24,871 bases of DNA from CAG-103 sp963627135 (GCA_963627135.1 CAVFZY010000017.1:1-24871); one strand, 5' to 3'; shown: positions 1-7,361, numbered from the stretch's first letter. Numbers and translations are program-made. The notes: generated from the sequence alone by a model not told the origin.

Positions 1-50
1 ACCGCCAGAAAATCGCCGTAATACTTGGTTAGGTGCGAAACCTGAATCAT
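1..50 (-). CDS. ABC transporter ATP-binding protein (N-terminus only)
   Basis: Only the first 16 codons are inside the window; the gene continues beyond base 1. They read MIQVSHLTKYYGDFLA, the usual opening of an ABC-transporter nucleotide-binding domain: beta strand, then the aromatic A-loop Tyr that stacks on ATP adenine, just before the Walker A loop, which lies outside. A clear AAGGAGG ribosome binding site sits 8 bases upstream of the ATG at 48-50. It is on the same strand and downstream of the two-component pair at 544-2438, so the transporter may be controlled by that pair; this is inference. Substrate and partner permease cannot be seen. Confidence 0.8.
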   Translation of the reverse strand, partial: MIQVSHLTKYYGDFLA

Positions 51-137
51 CTGCTGTACCTCCTTGCCCGGTTATGTCAGGTATCTTGAAAATCGTAGCT
101 GATGGACTTGAAATGAGCTTGAAAAGGGACATAAAGG

Positions 138-168
138 ATGCCGCTGACTCACATAAAGGCAGCGGCAT
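138..168 (-). terminator. Inverted repeat, possible weak terminator
   Basis: ATGCCGCTG (138-146) pairs perfectly with CAGCGGCAT (160-168) around a 13-base loop. It lies just after the stop of the small membrane-protein gene on the minus strand. Reading in that direction the stem is followed by a T-rich but interrupted stretch (CCTTTATGTCCCTTTT), so it is at best a weak intrinsic terminator or an attenuator between the kinase operon and the ABC gene. Confidence 0.4.
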
Positions 169-217
169 TTCCACGTTTTCAATTTGTCGGCGGTTTGCTT
201 GTATAACGCACATTGCA

Positions 218-508
218 TTATGTCATGTACACCATATAGATGGCTCCGCAAAAGCAATCGTATAAGGCGATGGATACGATCGCCACCGTCAAAATCACGG
301 TTGACCTCGTATGACGCTTTGGCTGAGAAACGGCTTTGATTTTCCACTGAACAGCTAACATTAGCAGACAGCCGGAAATCACCGGCCAGCATGCTATGAG
401 CGTAATCAAATTGCTCCGCAGCGGTTCCTCCACTGTAAAATCCAGCAAAAAGTACATCAATATAATTTGCGCAATTGTAATGCCTTAGTCTTGATTCAGT
501 TTTATCAT
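218..508 (-). pseudogene. Small three-helix membrane protein, interrupted by a stop codon
   Basis: Reading from an ATG at 506-508 gives MIKLNQD, then an in-frame TAA (485-487), then an open frame of 88 codons to 218. The remaining product has three hydrophobic segments: GITIAQIILMYFLLDF before and around the first internal Met, LITLIACWPVISGCLLMLAV, and a C-terminal STVILTVAIVSIALYDCF stretch. The first helix begins directly after the stop codon, so the original protein very probably ran through it. The only start codons after the stop (TTG 458-460 or ATG 455-457) would cut into the first helix and have no ribosome binding site. The family is not recognised. It sits between the kinase and the ABC ATPase, a place where small membrane proteins or permeases are common. 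A sequencing error at 485-487 would restore it. Confidence 0.45.
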
Positions 509-543
509 ACTGCCTTATAAAACCTCGGCATTGTCCACCCCTT

Positions 544-1767
544 TTACAGCAACACTTGAAATGTGATCGTATTTCCGCTCTGGTTTGCGAAGATTTTTCC
601 ACCGTGAGCCTGCACCGTGGCTTTCGCAATAGAAAGGCCGATGCCAGTTCCGCTCACGGTACTGGAATGGGATTCATCCGCACGGTAGAAGCGGTCAAAT
701 AAGCGGGAGGTGTCAGTGCATTGCACCGTATCCACGGTGTTCGAGACGGCGATCTCTGTCTTTTTCCCGCTGCGCCGGGCAGTCAGGGAAATGCTGCCGC
801 CGTCGGGAGAATACTTGAGCGCATTGTCCAGCAGGATGGAGACCATCTGCTGAATGGCTGCCCGATCACCGGTCATGCTTAGCCCATCCGCGATATCCTG
901 CGAGTACGTTTTTTCTTTTGCCTGCGAAAGAGAGCCGAACGGCTCGCTGATCTCCCAAAGTGCGTCGCTGAGGGAAAAGTCTGCACGAGCCGGAAACGGA
1001 TCTTCTTCATCGAGCCGAGAAAGGGTCACAAGATTGGTAATGAGCTTCGACAGCTGCCCCGCCTGCGTCTGGATGTTGTGGACCCATTCATCGTCATCAT
1101 GCTCCATCGCCAGCACATCCGCGCTGGTGGAGATGGCGGTCAAAGGGGTTTTCAGCTCATGGCTGGCGTTGGTGATAAACTGCTTCTGCGCCTCCATATT
1201 TTTCAGGTACGGCGTGATCGCCCGCCGGGAAAAAAGAATGACAAGACCGAATACGACCACAAGGCAGAAGCCCGCAATCGCCAGCGTGATCCAAAGCAGT
1301 GAATGCATCGTTTGCAGCTCCCGTTCCGAGTTCAGGAACAAAATCACGGTTTCCGTATTCTCGTGGCTGACAAGGTATCGGTAGCCGCTTTCATAACCGT
1401 GTGTTTTCCCGTAAGAGAGTACGGTGTCCGCATAGGTTTCCGCGTCAACTTCAGAGATCGAGGCAATATAGTTTTGGTTGACACGCCCTACCGTACCATC
1501 CTCAGAAAAATGCACCGAGAAAAAGCGGATCATATAAGGCACTTCCGGGGAAAACCTGTCCATGTTCTCAAAAGGGGGCGTGATCTCTCCGGCGGGTATA
1601 TCGGTCTTTTGTTGATCCACTTCCAAAAGCCGGTCGAGCGTCGCATCCTGCTGCCGGGTCATGCTGAAATAGTTCCAGATATTTACGAAGCACAAAAGCG
1701 TTAGAACAACTGCGGTAAACGCTGCCATTGCCGCGCCAATAAAGCGCCAGCGCATCTTTTTCAGCAT
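544..1767 (-). CDS. Sensor histidine kinase (HisKA/HATPase_c)
   Basis: This 407-residue membrane sensor kinase should autophosphorylate on His and pass the phosphate to the regulator encoded just upstream. Order of parts: membrane helix about residues 9-31, an extracytoplasmic sensor of roughly 120 residues, second membrane helix about 157-180, no obvious HAMP domain, HisKA with the phosphorylated His203 in FITNASHELKTPLTAI, N-box with Asn315 in LLDNALKYSPDGG, F-box RLFDRFYRAD, and G-box GTGIGLSIAK near 373-382. The start is the ATG at 1765-1767, which overlaps the regulator stop by 7 bases; the ribosome binding site GGAGG lies inside the end of the regulator gene. A longer in-frame reading exists upstream but would run back through the regulator. 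The signal sensed is unknown. Confidence 0.93.
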   Translation of the reverse strand: MLKKMRWRFIGAAMAAFTAVVLTLLCFVNIWNYFSMTRQQDATLDRLLEVDQQKTDIPAGEITPPFENMDRFSPEVPYMIRFFSVHFSEDGTVGRVNQNYIASISEVDAETYADTVLSYGKTHGYESGYRYLVSHENTETVILFLNSERELQTMHSLLWITLAIAGFCLVVVFGLVILFSRRAITPYLKNMEAQKQFITNASHELKTPLTAISTSADVLAMEHDDDEWVHNIQTQAGQLSKLITNLVTLSRLDEEDPFPARADFSLSDALWEISEPFGSLSQAKEKTYSQDIADGLSMTGDRAAIQQMVSILLDNALKYSPDGGSISLTARRSGKKTEIAVSNTVDTVQCTDTSRLFDRFYRADESHSSTVSGTGIGLSIAKATVQAHGGKIFANQSGNTITFQVLL

Positions 1768-2438
1768 CGCATTTCCTCCAACGCATAGCCCGCGCCGCGG
1801 ATCGTCCGAATTTCCGTATCTGCACCAATCTGTTTGAGTTTTTTCCGCAGAAAGCCGATGTACGTCCACACCACGTCCATATCCGCTTCGCTGTCAAGGC
1901 CCCATACCTTCTCCATCAGGTGTTCCGAGGAAAACACCTGCCGGGGATGGCGGAAAAACAGTTCCATGAGCTGATATTCCTTATTGTTCAGCCGCACTTC
2001 CCCGAAAACGGTTTTCAGCAGATATTGGCCGCAATCCAATGTGACATTTCCACAGCTGAGCACAGATGACGTATAGGAATTGCTGCGCCGGGTGAGGGCG
2101 CGGACGCGGGCAAGAAATTCGCTGGTCGCAAATGGCTTGGGGAGGTAATCATCCGCACCGGCATCCAGCCCGGCCACCCGGTCGGCCACCTCCGCCTTTG
2201 CTGTCAGAAACAGAGCCGGTGTGGTGTTTCCCTCCGCACGGGCGGCTTTCAACACCTCGATCCCGTCCTTTCCCGGCATCATAATATCCAGTACCAGTGC
2301 ATCGTAGGTCATCGCCTGTATGTAATCCAGCGCATCGTTCCCGTTATGCACCAAATCCACAGCGTATTTGTTCTTTTCCAGCATGACCTTTAGCGCACGG
2401 GCGATGGTCACTTCATCTTCTGCAATCAGGATACGCAC
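1761..2438 (-). CDS. OmpR/PhoB-family response regulator
   Basis: A 225-residue transcription factor partnered with the kinase that overlaps its 3' end. The receiver domain is canonical: acidic pocket E7/D8/E9 in ILIAEDE, phosphorylated Asp51 in LVLDIMMPGKDG, Thr79 in LFLTAK, Lys101 in YLPKPF. The C-terminal winged helix (about 125-225) has the usual NNKEYQLMELF and VVWTYIGFLRKKL elements and ends in RTIRGAGYAL. The chosen start is GTG at 2436-2438, because GGAGGGA lies 6 bases upstream; the longer TTG reading would place that ribosome binding site inside the coding region. A good minus-strand -10 box lies about 65 bases upstream. Probable targets are its own operon and the downstream ABC transporter (inference). 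Confidence 0.93.
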   Translation of the reverse strand: MRILIAEDEVTIARALKVMLEKNKYAVDLVHNGNDALDYIQAMTYDALVLDIMMPGKDGIEVLKAARAEGNTTPALFLTAKAEVADRVAGLDAGADDYLPKPFATSEFLARVRALTRRSNSYTSSVLSCGNVTLDCGQYLLKTVFGEVRLNNKEYQLMELFFRHPRQVFSSEHLMEKVWGLDSEADMDVVWTYIGFLRKKLKQIGADTEIRTIRGAGYALEEMRC

Positions 2439-2503
2439 GGCCGCTCCCTCCAATCTGTGCCTATTCTTGCACAGTAAGTCAAAATGAGCCTGAAATCTCT
2501 TTT

Positions 2504-2509
2504 ATTATA
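2504..2509 (-). promoter_or_regulatory. -10 box of the response regulator/kinase operon
   Basis: Minus-strand TATAAT, about 65 bases upstream of the regulator's GTG start, in an A+T-rich stretch. The -35 at the right distance (TTTATT, about 2527-2532) is poor, which would fit an activated promoter, for example one autoregulated by the response regulator. Confidence 0.45.
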
Positions 2510-2747
2510 GCCGTAAATCATGTCCAAATAAAGCATTGAGGACCCTGAGAAGTTCATAATTTCCTTACAGCTTTTTTGAAGTCCATTTTAAGGTGCGGCG
2601 GCATACTGCAAAACATAGACACGCGACAATATCATTCTCGGCTATAGCTTCATAAAAGCGTGCCGACGGTTACTGTCCACCGGGGCAATGTGCTGAAAGC
2701 GGCAGACTACCAGCAATCACCGCCAAGCGGTGTTGAATATAAAAAGT
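2510..2747. other. Intergenic, no gene recognised
   Basis: About 240 bases with no convincing start, ribosome binding site or conserved protein in any frame. Together with 2773-2914 it separates the two-component operon from the truncated phosphatase and may be debris of an old insertion; nothing in it could be assigned. Confidence 0.5.
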
Positions 2748-2772
2748 GGCACCTGCTTTTCAGGCAGGTGCC
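2748..2772. terminator. Strong hairpin, probable terminator
   Basis: GGCACCTGC (2748-2756) pairs perfectly with GCAGGTGCC (2764-2772) around a 7-base loop. On the minus strand the stem is followed by ACTTTTTATATT, so the better terminator orientation is for transcripts coming from the truncated phosphatase at 2915-3046. On the plus strand it is followed only by GCTTTCT. Confidence 0.6.
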
Positions 2773-2914
2773 GCTTTCTGTTGCCCTGTCATGCGCTTGA
2801 ATTTCTGGCGCAGTGGCGTAAGTTTGGCGCAAATCCGCTTTTGCACACTCAAAAAATCAAGCAATTTCAAGGCTTTGCGGCGCACCTTAGTACATGCCGC
2901 CCAAAGCTGTCAGA

Positions 2915-3046
2915 TCAAAGCTCTTTCGCAAATGGTGTAATTGTGGTGTAGTACGCCCCGTTTGAGCGATGAAAACCGTTGATATAACAGGCTTTTTCGA
3001 GGCTTCTTAGGATACTGCCGTGGCAGATAAAGAGCACTTTGACCAT
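2915..3046 (-). pseudogene. Truncated low-molecular-weight protein tyrosine phosphatase
   Basis: The 43-codon frame starts MVKVLFICHGSILRS. This is the beginning of a low-molecular-weight tyrosine phosphatase, including the complete catalytic P-loop C-x5-R (Cys8 to Arg14) followed by Ser. After about residue 16 the similarity stops: the rest (EKACYINGFHRSNGAYYTT and on) has no resemblance to the family, and the reading ends at 2915, whereas family members are about 150 residues. AAAGGA lies 12 bases before the ATG and a TATAAT box (3080-3085) lies upstream, so the 5' end of a real gene seems preserved. Something probably inserted into or deleted the remainder. Confidence 0.5.
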
Positions 3047-3106
3047 CGGGATCGCAATTCCTTTCGACTGGGACAGCCCATTATAACATATAACACAACG
3101 CGGCGC

Positions 3107-3143
3107 TAAAAACACCGGCCAACGGCTTGAAACCGTTGGCCGG
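3107..3143 (-). terminator. Intrinsic terminator of the flavoprotein/alcohol dehydrogenase operon
   Basis: CCGGCCAACGG (3115-3125) and CCGTTGGCCGG (3133-3143) form an 11-bp perfect stem with a 7-base loop. In the minus-strand direction this is followed by GTGTTTTT. It lies 32 bases past the stop codon of the alcohol dehydrogenase and is a textbook rho-independent terminator. Confidence 0.9.
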
Positions 3144-3175
3144 CCGGGAATAAGGAAGGAGATGCGGCGAGAGAT

Positions 3176-4381
3176 TTACTTGCTGAAGAGATACGCGAGG
3201 TGGCCGCGCAGCTCCTCGGGCGTGACGCTCACAAAGTTGAGCGGGTCTTTCATGCCGGCTTCGACCAGCGCGGGGATCTCGTCCGGCGTATGGCCGAGTT
3301 CGCGCACCGTGGGGATCTTGGCAATGGACATAAGCCGCTCGATCGCCTGCGCGATCTCCTCGGCGATGTCCTCCATGGACGCGTCGTCCGCGACCTTCAG
3401 GCCGAGGTTATAGGCCAGACGGGCGTAGCGCTCGCAGTCGTTGTGCGGCACCTTCGTGCCCTGCCGGATGGCCGGGACAAGGCCGAGCGCGCAGCCAAGG
3501 CCGTGCGGGATGTGCCACTGAGCGCCGAAAAGCTGGCCGATGCCGTGGCCAAGCGTGAGGCCGCCGGGGCACATGCCGATGCCGGCAAGCATGGCACCAT
3601 ATTTCACGTGCGCGCGGGCGTCCACATCGTCCGGGTGCGCGAGCACGGTCGGGAGGTTGGCGTAGATCAGGCGCGCCGCCTCGAGACCCATCGTGTCGGT
3701 CAGGGGGTTGAAGTTCATCAGGGGCTTGACCTTGTGCGCCAGGCCGCCGACGAGGTAGCTCTCGATGGCATGGGTGAGCGCGTCAAACGCGGTGTGCGCC
3801 GTGAGGTTGAAGGGCATGGTCACGTCGAGCTTCGGGTCAAGCAGCGCCACGTTGGGCAGGATCTGCAGGCCGCCGAGCGTGGCCTTGTAGTTGATCTCGT
3901 CGTCCGTGATGACCGCGCCCGTAGAGACCTCGGAGCCGGTGCCGGACGTGGTGGGAATCATGACAAGCATGGCCATGGGGCGCTTGATGGGCTTGGCCTT
4001 GCCACGGCCGCCGAAGCAGTGGTCCATGATGTTGTCGGTGTCCGGATTGCCGAGCATGGCATAGATGCCCTTGGCCGTGTCCATTGCCGAACCGCCGCCG
4101 ATACCGATGACGGCATTGACGCCGAGCTTGCGCGCGAGGATGCCGCCCTCGTTGATGTCGTGATAGCTGGGATCGGGCTTGACCTTCGTCCACTCGACGA
4201 CGTCGATGGCCATGGCCTCAAAGCTCGCAATGACCTTGTCCGCAAGGCCGGTGCGGCGCGTGACCTTACCGAAGACGAGCATTGCCTTCGTCACGCCCTG
4301 CAGCTTGCAGAGACCGGCGGCCTTTTTCCATGCGTCTTCTTCGAAAAACGTCAGGGGAACCTGTGTATAGAAGCTTTCCAT
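3176..4381 (-). CDS. Iron-containing (group III) alcohol dehydrogenase
   Basis: A 401-residue cytosolic NAD(P)H-dependent alcohol dehydrogenase of the Fe-ADH family, expected to interconvert an aldehyde and an alcohol. The nucleotide-binding signature GGGSAMD is at 95-101. The metal ligands fit the family spacing exactly: Asp200 and His204 in AFDALTHAIESYL, His279 in LTLGHGIGQ, His293 in WHIPHGLGCALG. PTTSGTGSEV (143-152) is the conserved cofactor loop. The start ATG at 4379-4381 has AAAGGAG 7 bases upstream; longer in-frame readings run back into the preceding gene and are shadows. It follows the flavoprotein by only 28 bases, so the two are co-transcribed and may act in sequence on an unsaturated aldehyde (inference). 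Substrate preference cannot be read from the sequence. Confidence 0.95.
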   Translation of the reverse strand: MESFYTQVPLTFFEEDAWKKAAGLCKLQGVTKAMLVFGKVTRRTGLADKVIASFEAMAIDVVEWTKVKPDPSYHDINEGGILARKLGVNAVIGIGGGSAMDTAKGIYAMLGNPDTDNIMDHCFGGRGKAKPIKRPMAMLVMIPTTSGTGSEVSTGAVITDDEINYKATLGGLQILPNVALLDPKLDVTMPFNLTAHTAFDALTHAIESYLVGGLAHKVKPLMNFNPLTDTMGLEAARLIYANLPTVLAHPDDVDARAHVKYGAMLAGIGMCPGGLTLGHGIGQLFGAQWHIPHGLGCALGLVPAIRQGTKVPHNDCERYARLAYNLGLKVADDASMEDIAEEIAQAIERLMSIAKIPTVRELGHTPDEIPALVEAGMKDPLNFVSVTPEELRGHLAYLFSK

Positions 4382-4409
4382 TGTGTTTTCTCCTTTCGCA
4401 AAATGCCGC

Positions 4410-6374
4410 TCAGATCCGCTTGATGCGGTGGAAGGTGGCGCCGGTGGCGTTCTGGAGCGTGCCGGTCTGATTCGTATCGCCGAGGACGACAACGTTGTCG
4501 AACGTGGCCTCGAGCTTGCTGCGCAGGCTGCGGTCCGGCCGCACGCCGAGCGAGAGCACCACGACCTCCGCCGGGAGAACACCCTCAAGACCGGTGACGA
4601 GGTCCTTATACAGCACACCCTCTTCGTTCGCGCCGAGGACCATGGTGTTCGGCTTCATGCACACGCCCTGCCGCGCCAGACCGAGCTGGGTCTTGACGAC
4701 GCGGTAGATGAACGTGTCGGCCGCGAACTGCGGCATCATCTCGCACAGGACGATCGTGTTGCCGCGCTCGGCCATGAACTCCGCCGTCTCGAGCGCAGTC
4801 ATGCCGCCGCCGATGATGACGACGCGCTTGCCCTCGATGGACACCTTGCCGGACAGGACATCGTGCGCCGTGACCGCACCGTCCAGGCCCGGCATGTTCG
4901 GCACAACCGGCTTGCCGCCGACGTTCAGGCAGACGACCTTCGGGTCGAGCTCGCGCTTGATGTCGGCGAGCTTTGCATCCGTGATCTCGGTGTTGAGGTG
5001 CAGCGTGATTTTGTCGTTTTTCTCGATCTGGCGCTTCCAGTAGTCGAGCAGGATGTCCATGCGGAACTTGCCGGGTGCCTTATCGGCGAGGTTGATGCTG
5101 CCGCCGATGACGCCGGACTTCTCGTACATGGTCACGTCGTAGCCCTTGGCGGCGAGCGTGAGCGCCGCCTCGATACCGGCGGGGCCCGCACCGATCACGA
5201 CCGCGTTGCCGGAGCCGGACACGAGCGTGTTGTCCTCCGCCTCGCGGCCGGCCAGCGGGTTGATGGCGCAGCGGATCGGCTGCATGAGCGAGGAATGATG
5301 GATGCAGTTGTTGCACGACAGGCAGGGGCGGATGTCGTCCTCGCGGCCGGCTTTGGCCTTGTTGGCCCACTCCGGATCGCAGATGAGCTGACGGCCGAGG
5401 ATGGCCATGTCCGCCACACCGTCGGCAAGCATGCCCTCGGCCTCCTCCGGGGTCTTGAGGCAGTTAACGGCCGCGACCGGCACATCGACAACGTTTTTGA
5501 TGTTCTGGATGATGTCGTCGCGGTAGCGGGCACGTATATCCGGGTTCGGCATGCAGTCCATGCCGCCCATGGACACGTTGACCATGTCCGCGCCGTGGGC
5601 GACGAGCAGCTTGGCCACGCCCTGCATGTAGTTCATGTCCCACTCTTTGCCGTTGGGGCGGAAGTCGCCCTCGGCGCCGTTGATGCGCACGGACACGGGG
5701 AAGTTTTTCGGCACGACCCTGCGGATGGCGTCGAGCGTCTCGGTGGCGATGCGGCAGCAGTTTTCGAGGCTCCCGCCGTACTCGTCCTTGCGCTCATTTT
5801 TAAAGGGGTTGATGAACTGCGAGAACAGGTAGCCGTGCGCGCAGTGGACCTCCACACCGTCGCAGCCGGCGGTATAGGCGCCCTGCGCCGCGATGGCGTA
5901 GCATTTGACGATCTGGTGGATCTCGGCCACGGTCAGCTCGCGTGCCGGAGCCGCGTGGCTGTCACCCTTGAGCGAGGCGGGCATCGCCGTGCTGGACACC
6001 GGCTGGCGGCCGCCGTTGAGAAACTGCGGCGCATAGACCGAGCGGCCGGGGTGGTGCAGCTGCACGAAGAGCTTGCAGTCATACTCGTGCAGGCGCTCGG
6101 CGAGCAGCTGGAACGAGTTGCGGTTATCGAGCGTCGTCAGGTGCGACTGGCCCGCGCCCGCGGTGCCGCACAGCTCGTCCGGACACACGACGGTGAAGCC
6201 GTTGATGATCAGGCCCACGCCGCCCTTGGCTCTGGCGGCAAAATACTCGATGACCTGCTGGTTGACATCGCCGCCGGTCAGGCCGAGGCCGTCGTGCATC
6301 GGCGACATGACGATGCGGTTTTTGAGCTCCACGCCGTTGATCTGGATCGGCGTGAACAGATTTTCATACTTCAT
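4410..6374 (-). CDS. Old-yellow-enzyme-type NADH:flavin oxidoreductase / 2-enoate reductase family (BaiCD-like)
   Basis: A 654-residue flavo-iron-sulfur enzyme that should reduce an activated C=C bond using NAD(P)H. Residues 1-340 are an FMN-binding TIM barrel (opening NLFTPIQINGVELKNRIVMSP; EVHCAHGYLFSQFINP at 175-190). A [4Fe-4S] site follows, Cys351, Cys354, Cys357 and Cys369 (CLSCNNC...C). The C-terminal half has two Rossmann folds, one for FAD (VVIGAGPAGIEAA, about 392-404) and one for NAD(P)H (VVIIGGGMTALETAEFM). This order matches 2-enoate reductase, 2,4-dienoyl-CoA reductase and the bile-acid enzymes BaiCD/BaiH; which of these it resembles most cannot be settled by eye. AAAGGATG lies 7 bases before the ATG. 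It is the first gene of the operon with the iron alcohol dehydrogenase and diverges from the XRE regulator. Confidence 0.95.
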   Translation of the reverse strand: MKYENLFTPIQINGVELKNRIVMSPMHDGLGLTGGDVNQQVIEYFAARAKGGVGLIINGFTVVCPDELCGTAGAGQSHLTTLDNRNSFQLLAERLHEYDCKLFVQLHHPGRSVYAPQFLNGGRQPVSSTAMPASLKGDSHAAPARELTVAEIHQIVKCYAIAAQGAYTAGCDGVEVHCAHGYLFSQFINPFKNERKDEYGGSLENCCRIATETLDAIRRVVPKNFPVSVRINGAEGDFRPNGKEWDMNYMQGVAKLLVAHGADMVNVSMGGMDCMPNPDIRARYRDDIIQNIKNVVDVPVAAVNCLKTPEEAEGMLADGVADMAILGRQLICDPEWANKAKAGREDDIRPCLSCNNCIHHSSLMQPIRCAINPLAGREAEDNTLVSGSGNAVVIGAGPAGIEAALTLAAKGYDVTMYEKSGVIGGSINLADKAPGKFRMDILLDYWKRQIEKNDKITLHLNTEITDAKLADIKRELDPKVVCLNVGGKPVVPNMPGLDGAVTAHDVLSGKVSIEGKRVVIIGGGMTALETAEFMAERGNTIVLCEMMPQFAADTFIYRVVKTQLGLARQGVCMKPNTMVLGANEEGVLYKDLVTGLEGVLPAEVVVLSLGVRPDRSLRSKLEATFDNVVVLGDTNQTGTLQNATGATFHRIKRI

Positions 6375-6423
6375 GCTGACGCATCCTTTCTTCTCTTGTG
6401 TGGTGGCTTATGCAACGTTGCGT

Positions 6424-6438
6424 ATTGCTTATGGCAAC
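6424..6438. promoter_or_regulatory. Operator box 1 (XRE regulator, predicted)
   Basis: ATTGCTTATGGCAAC, an imperfect palindrome of the pattern ATTGNN-TAT-GNCAAY. It is the first of three related boxes between the divergent flavoprotein and XRE genes and lies just downstream of the flavoprotein -10. Confidence 0.5.
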
Positions 6439-6467
6439 AGCATAGCACGAAAAATTGACTATGTCAA
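6439..6467 (-). promoter_or_regulatory. Promoter of the flavoprotein/alcohol dehydrogenase operon
   Basis: On the minus strand: -35 TTGACA (6462-6467), 17-base spacer, -10 TATGCT (6439-6444). The -35 is embedded in the perfect palindrome at 6454-6468, so a protein bound there should block RNA polymerase. Confidence 0.7.
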
Positions 6468-6468
6468 T
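6454..6468. promoter_or_regulatory. Operator box 2, perfect palindrome
   Basis: ATTGAC-TAT-GTCAAT, a perfect 6-3-6 palindrome. It starts 30 bases after box 1 and 31 bases before box 3, so all three face about the same side of the helix. It overlaps the -35 of the flavoprotein promoter. Confidence 0.65.
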
Positions 6469-6484
6469 ACCATAACAATAAATT

Positions 6485-6499
6485 ATTGACATAGCCAAC
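6485..6499. promoter_or_regulatory. Operator box 3
   Basis: ATTGACATAGCCAAC, an imperfect version of the same palindrome. It overlaps the -35 of the regulator's own promoter, predicting autorepression. Confidence 0.55.
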
Positions 6500-6514
6500 G
6501 GATTGTGCTATTAC
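6486..6514 (+). promoter_or_regulatory. Promoter of the XRE/VOC operon
   Basis: -35 TTGACA (6486-6491), 17-base spacer, -10 TATTAC (6509-6514), 27 bases upstream of the regulator's start codon. It is back to back with the flavoprotein promoter, and both begin TTGACATAG. Confidence 0.7.
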
Positions 6515-6541
6515 TGAAACCAGAAAAGAAAGGAAACGAAT

Positions 6542-6883
6542 ATGCCGACTGTCAATGAAAATCTCAAAGCGCTGCTGCAGGCGCTCAATCTCTCGCAGCG
6601 GCAGTTTGCGCAGGCGCTGTATCTTGACCCGGGCTATCTGTCGAAGATCATCCAGGGCAAGATGCCGCTCAACTCCCGCCTGCAGCTGCTGATCTCCAAC
6701 ACCTTCAAGGTCAACGGCGAGTGGCTGCGCACGGGCGAGGGCGACATGTTCCTCGTGCCGGCGGACTCGTCGATCAAGAGCAAGGTGCTCGACGAGATCG
6801 ATCAGCTGAATGAATCGCAGCTCGCGCTGCTCGATTCGTTCATCCAGCAATATTTCAAATCAGACATCAACGACGGAAAGTAG
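6542..6883 (+). CDS. XRE-family helix-turn-helix repressor
   Basis: A 113-residue DNA-binding protein. Residues about 6-62 form a Cro/CI-type helix-turn-helix (LNLSQRQFAQALYLDPGYLS is the core, with the recognition helix around DPGYLSKIIQG), followed by VNGEWLRTGEGDMF, a segment typical of phage-like XRE repressors. The last 40 residues are an acidic amphipathic helical tail, probably for dimerisation or sensing. AAAGGAAA lies 8 bases before the ATG. The gene is divergent from the flavoprotein operon, and its own -35 lies in a palindromic box, so it most likely represses both directions. The inducer is unknown; a substrate of the oxidoreductases is a reasonable guess. Confidence 0.9.
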   Translation: MPTVNENLKALLQALNLSQRQFAQALYLDPGYLSKIIQGKMPLNSRLQLLISNTFKVNGEWLRTGEGDMFLVPADSSIKSKVLDEIDQLNESQLALLDSFIQQYFKSDINDGK

Positions 6884-6892
6884 GAGGCTGCC

Positions 6893-7291
6893 ATGAGCTA
6901 CGCGATCGCACACATCGGGATCAATGTACTGGACCTGGACCGCAGTGTGAAGTTCTATGAGGACGTGTTCGGGATGAAGGAAGTGTTCCGCATGCACCCG
7001 AAGAGCGCACTGGACATGGTGCTGTGCTTCCTCAGCGACCGGCACGGCGGCGCCATGATCACGCTCGTGTGGTACGGCGAGCGCAAAACGCCCTACGAGC
7101 TGGGGGAGAACAACGTACATATCGCGCTCGTGACGGACGATTTTGAGGGCAGCTACCAGCGGCACAAAGCCATGGGCGTCGTGTGCATTGAGGAACTGCA
7201 GAAGGACATTTACTACGTCGAGGACCCCGACGGGTATGAGATCGCCGTCGTCCCGGCGAAATTTCACCCCGCGAATCTCTCGATCTCCTGA
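6893..7291 (+). CDS. VOC-family protein (glyoxalase/dioxygenase fold)
   Basis: A 132-residue protein with two beta-alpha-beta-beta-beta units. The opening AHIGINVLDLDRSVKFYEDV and the closing VEDPDGYEIAVVPAKF are typical of lactoylglutathione-lyase-like VOC proteins. Candidate metal ligands are His7, His76 (NNVHIALVTDD) and Glu116 (DGYEIAVV), consistent with a divalent-metal glyoxalase-type site. AGGAGG overlaps the stop region of the XRE gene, 6 bases before the ATG, so the two genes are translationally coupled in one operon. Being under the same control as an enone reductase and an aldehyde reductase, it may deal with a reactive 2-oxoaldehyde or act as a binding protein; the true substrate cannot be told. 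Confidence 0.88.
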   Translation: MSYAIAHIGINVLDLDRSVKFYEDVFGMKEVFRMHPKSALDMVLCFLSDRHGGAMITLVWYGERKTPYELGENNVHIALVTDDFEGSYQRHKAMGVVCIEELQKDIYYVEDPDGYEIAVVPAKFHPANLSIS

Positions 7292-7310
7292 CCGGCCCGC
7301 AAAAGCAAAG

Positions 7311-7346
7311 TCGGGGCGCAGGCAGCTGCCTGCGCCCCGATTTTTT
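7311..7346 (+). terminator. Intrinsic terminator of the XRE/VOC operon
   Basis: A perfect 30-base palindrome (7311-7340, arms TCGGGGCGCAGGCAG and CTGCCTGCGCCCCGA) followed by six T. It lies 20 bases after the VOC stop. It may also stop the first MMPL transporter, which ends at 7362 on the other strand, although the T tract on that side is interrupted. Confidence 0.92.
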
Positions 7347-7361
7347 CTTTCCCTTACGCCC

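Noticed and set aside
2730..2951. 73-codon plus-strand frame downstream of the two-component operon
   Set aside because: TTG start without a ribosome binding site, crosses a strong hairpin, and overlaps the truncated phosphatase on the other strand.
4383..6458. 691-codon open frame on the plus strand
   Set aside because: It lies opposite the flavoprotein gene in all its length, is rich in Arg/His/Val/Asp, has no domain signature, and arises from the high G+C third positions of the real gene.
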